The position numbers and the translations under genes were made by a program. The notes beneath the pieces are model-generated. The model made no database searches, had not been told where the DNA came from, and was given only the letters and a program-made list of their open reading frames with translations. Shown in pieces: positions 62,039 through 64,000 of a stretch of 64,000 nucleotides of DNA. Origin of the DNA: Rhynchopus euleeides (lineage: Eukaryota; Euglenozoa; Diplonemea; Diplonemida; Diplonemidae); NCBI GenBank assembly GCA_963210315.1, contig OY723266.1, forward strand, positions 1,054,001 to 1,118,000, given 5' to 3'. The number at the start of each line of letters is the position of its first letter. The stretch's first letter is position 1.

Positions 62039-64000
62039 ATGATGCGGGCCTCGCCCCGACAGGCCCAACGGGGCCTCTTGGCATCCCACCCAGGCTGGGC
62101 AATTCCCGCCTCCCTTCTCCTGTGCTGCTGCACCCTGACCTCCTCATCGTCACCGGAGCCTCCGCTCTCCCAAGCCCCCTCCTCCCTCACCCTCCGCCCC
62201 GCCTCCACCCCCGCTGGGGATGGAGGGCAGACTCTTGAGAGTGATTCCCCAAATGGGACCGATTCGCCTCCGTCTCCGCCTCCTGCTGCTTGTAAGAAGG
62301 ATACTCTTCCGATGGAGGTCACCGCTGCGCTGACTGCGATGTACAACAGCACGGGTGGGGCGCTGTGGAAGAGGAAGAAGGGATGGACCGTTGGGGATCC
62401 CTGCAAAGACTCGTGGGAGGGGATCGAATGTGTGTGCCCTGGGGGCGAGCAGGTCAGCATCATCATCCTCAATCTCGCATCTAACAACATGGGGAGTGCG
62501 ATACCGAAGGAGACATTTGCCACGGGGTTCAAGGAGCTGCAGAAAATTGACCTCTCCCTCAACCATCTCCGAGGGCCCCTACCCCGCCTCGATTCTGACG
62601 AGCTTTTCAACCTCGAGTATGTCTACCTGCAGCAAGAGGATTCTCCTTTCAAGGCTGACACCCTAACGGGCGATGTCAGCGACCTCTGGGGGCTGTACAA
62701 CCTGAAGGAGCTGAACATCCGGAACAACCACGGGCTGAACGGGACCCTCCCGCAGGACATCGGGAGGAAGGTGAATCTCCTCTCCCTGGTTGACATGGCG
62801 GGGACTGGGATTTCAGGGGATCTTCCTGAGAGCTTCTGGAGTATCCCGAGTTTGAGCAACGTGGATATCAGCGGGCTCGGCCTGAAGGGGAGTATCGGCG
62901 AGGGTGTTGTGGAGATGCAGGATTTTCACGTGTTCCTGGCATCGGAGAACCAGCTGACGGGGACCATCCCGGCGTTCCATCCGTTTGCGTTTCAGAAGAG
63001 CCACAGTACGATTATTCTGAACAACAACAAGTTGGAGAATATCCCAGCTGCGTTTTTCAATGCAGGTGTTCAGGATCTTGCAATGTCGAACAACTCGCTG
63101 CGCGGCCTGCTTCCGCCTGAGGTGGTGATGGCGAAGGGGCTTCAGCACTTCTTCATAGATCACAACCAGCTGTCTGGTCCGATTCCGACCAGCCTGTGCT
63201 CTTTGGTGGGTCTTGTCGAGTTCAAAGCCTCATTTAACTACTTCTCGAGCATCCCGGATTGTTTCGGGGAGCAGCTCTCCAACCTGCAGTACCTCGATTT
63301 GTTTAACAACGTCTTCACGGGAACCCTCCCGATGAATGCGTTCTGCGGGATGGGCTCTCTGAAGCAGCTGCAGCTGCAGAACAACGTGAACCTGGGGGGC
63401 GCGCTGTCCCCCTGCATCACCGCTTGGGGCGATCTGGAGGTTATCATCATCGACAGGACGCAGATCTCGGGGACAATACCGGTGGAGCTGTTCAGTTTGA
63501 AGAAGCTGGACACCATCATCCTGAGTCAGAGCAAGTTCAACGGGTCGATCCCAGACATGTTTGACAAGACGCCGAATGTGAGGGCTGTCGTGTTTCAGAG
63601 CTCGCATGTTGGGGAGATTGTGCTGACCCCGCACTTCGTGGGGACGATCCCTAAGACCCTGTTTGGGCTCACGGCGCTCGAATCGCTCACTCTGCAGTTC
63701 AACAGGCTGTCAGGGACGATCCCCGACCTCTTCGGGAAAGCACAATATCTCTCCCAGATCGCGCTGAACAACAACCTGCTGGAGGGGACCGTGCCACAGA
63801 GCATTGTGGATGCGTTGAAGCAGCCGAAGCCCGCTCTGATGAATTCGACACGCATGCTGTTTCTGAACAGCAACCTGCTGACGGGCACACTCCCCGATTT
63901 CTCCAAGTCGCAGAACACCGAGGCGATTGTAATCAACTCCAACCAATTCGTGGGCTACATCCCCCTGGTGTACAACAAGTCATACACCTGGCTGAACTCC
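62039..64000 (+). CDS. Secreted or membrane leucine-rich-repeat protein (5' part, runs off the window)
   Basis: At least 654 codons, open to the window end. Starts MMRASPRQAQRGLLASHPGW with a hydrophobic stretch (AIPASLLLCCCTLT) suited to a signal peptide or anchor, then a serine/proline linker. An N-terminal LRR cap follows (about 90-130: ALTAMYNSTGGALWKRKKGW...CKDSWEGIEC), then more than fifteen plant-type LRRs (LxxLxLxxNxLxGxIP pattern, such as FIDHNQLSGPIPTSL and LQFNRLSGTIPDLF). Such proteins usually bind ligands at the cell surface and are numerous in algae, oomycetes and plants. The first of two adjacent ATGs is used. Whether a transmembrane or kinase domain follows cannot be seen. Confidence 0.85.
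   Translation, partial: MMRASPRQAQRGLLASHPGWAIPASLLLCCCTLTSSSSPEPPLSQAPSSLTLRPASTPAGDGGQTLESDSPNGTDSPPSPPPAACKKDTLPMEVTAALTAMYNSTGGALWKRKKGWTVGDPCKDSWEGIECVCPGGEQVSIIILNLASNNMGSAIPKETFATGFKELQKIDLSLNHLRGPLPRLDSDELFNLEYVYLQQEDSPFKADTLTGDVSDLWGLYNLKELNIRNNHGLNGTLPQDIGRKVNLLSLVDMAGTGISGDLPESFWSIPSLSNVDISGLGLKGSIGEGVVEMQDFHVFLASENQLTGTIPAFHPFAFQKSHSTIILNNNKLENIPAAFFNAGVQDLAMSNNSLRGLLPPEVVMAKGLQHFFIDHNQLSGPIPTSLCSLVGLVEFKASFNYFSSIPDCFGEQLSNLQYLDLFNNVFTGTLPMNAFCGMGSLKQLQLQNNVNLGGALSPCITAWGDLEVIIIDRTQISGTIPVELFSLKKLDTIILSQSKFNGSIPDMFDKTPNVRAVVFQSSHVGEIVLTPHFVGTIPKTLFGLTALESLTLQFNRLSGTIPDLFGKAQYLSQIALNNNLLEGTVPQSIVDALKQPKPALMNSTRMLFLNSNLLTGTLPDFSKSQNTEAIVINSNQFVGYIPLVYNKSYTWLNS

Overview
The window looks like a repeat-dense, GC-rich stretch of a nuclear chromosome from a unicellular eukaryote, perhaps an alga or protist of the stramenopile/alveolate type. 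The evidence is GT-AG introns, AATAAA-bearing 3' ends, retrotransposons and a secreted leucine-rich-repeat protein. The species cannot be named from sequence alone. I saw no rRNA, tRNA or CRISPR. Apparent single-copy host sequence is confined to the last 5-6 kb: a coiled-coil protein at 58968-61088 and the start of an LRR protein at 62039 to the window end. Most of the rest is mobile or repetitive DNA.

Region 1-15757 holds copies of a large TIR element, here called E1. Its gene is one spliced reading frame (RNase H-like transposase region plus C-terminal OTU protease) behind a 31-bp satellite. Two gene copies stand head to head around about 3.68-3.71 kb. The 3' side carries a second module (E2: a different satellite and a 72-codon ORF) that shares E1's right end. 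The right TIR at 14995-15008 abuts an inverted E1 left end that finishes at a TIR at 15744-15757. A complete E1 copy with 14-bp TIRs lies at 46169-56310.

Region 15758-21826 holds a LINE 3' fragment with a clear target-site duplication, several tandem repeats, and an internally deleted repeat next to its longer relative. Region 21827-31238 holds two tyrosine-recombinase (DIRS/Ngaro-like) retroelements. One (23647-28767) looks whole, with split direct repeats A1-ORFs-B1-A2-B2, and sits antiparallel inside the RT region of a second copy. Region 31927-40873 is a third, partial tyrosine-recombinase element joined to a long R2-like LINE. The LINE's polyprotein carries a restriction-like endonuclease, several zinc-finger motifs and three OTU-like modules.

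Region 40874-46168 is mostly non-coding: a minisatellite, another satellite-bearing element end (E3), poly-A/poly-T palindromes and a 24-bp hairpin. Comparing E1, E2, E3 and a short copy at 58071-58473 (E4) suggests one modular family. The end framework is conserved, but a short repeated word (usually in doublets 10 bp apart) and the satellite behind it are swapped between members. E1 and E2 also carry different genes on the same right end. This is the most novel-looking pattern in the window.
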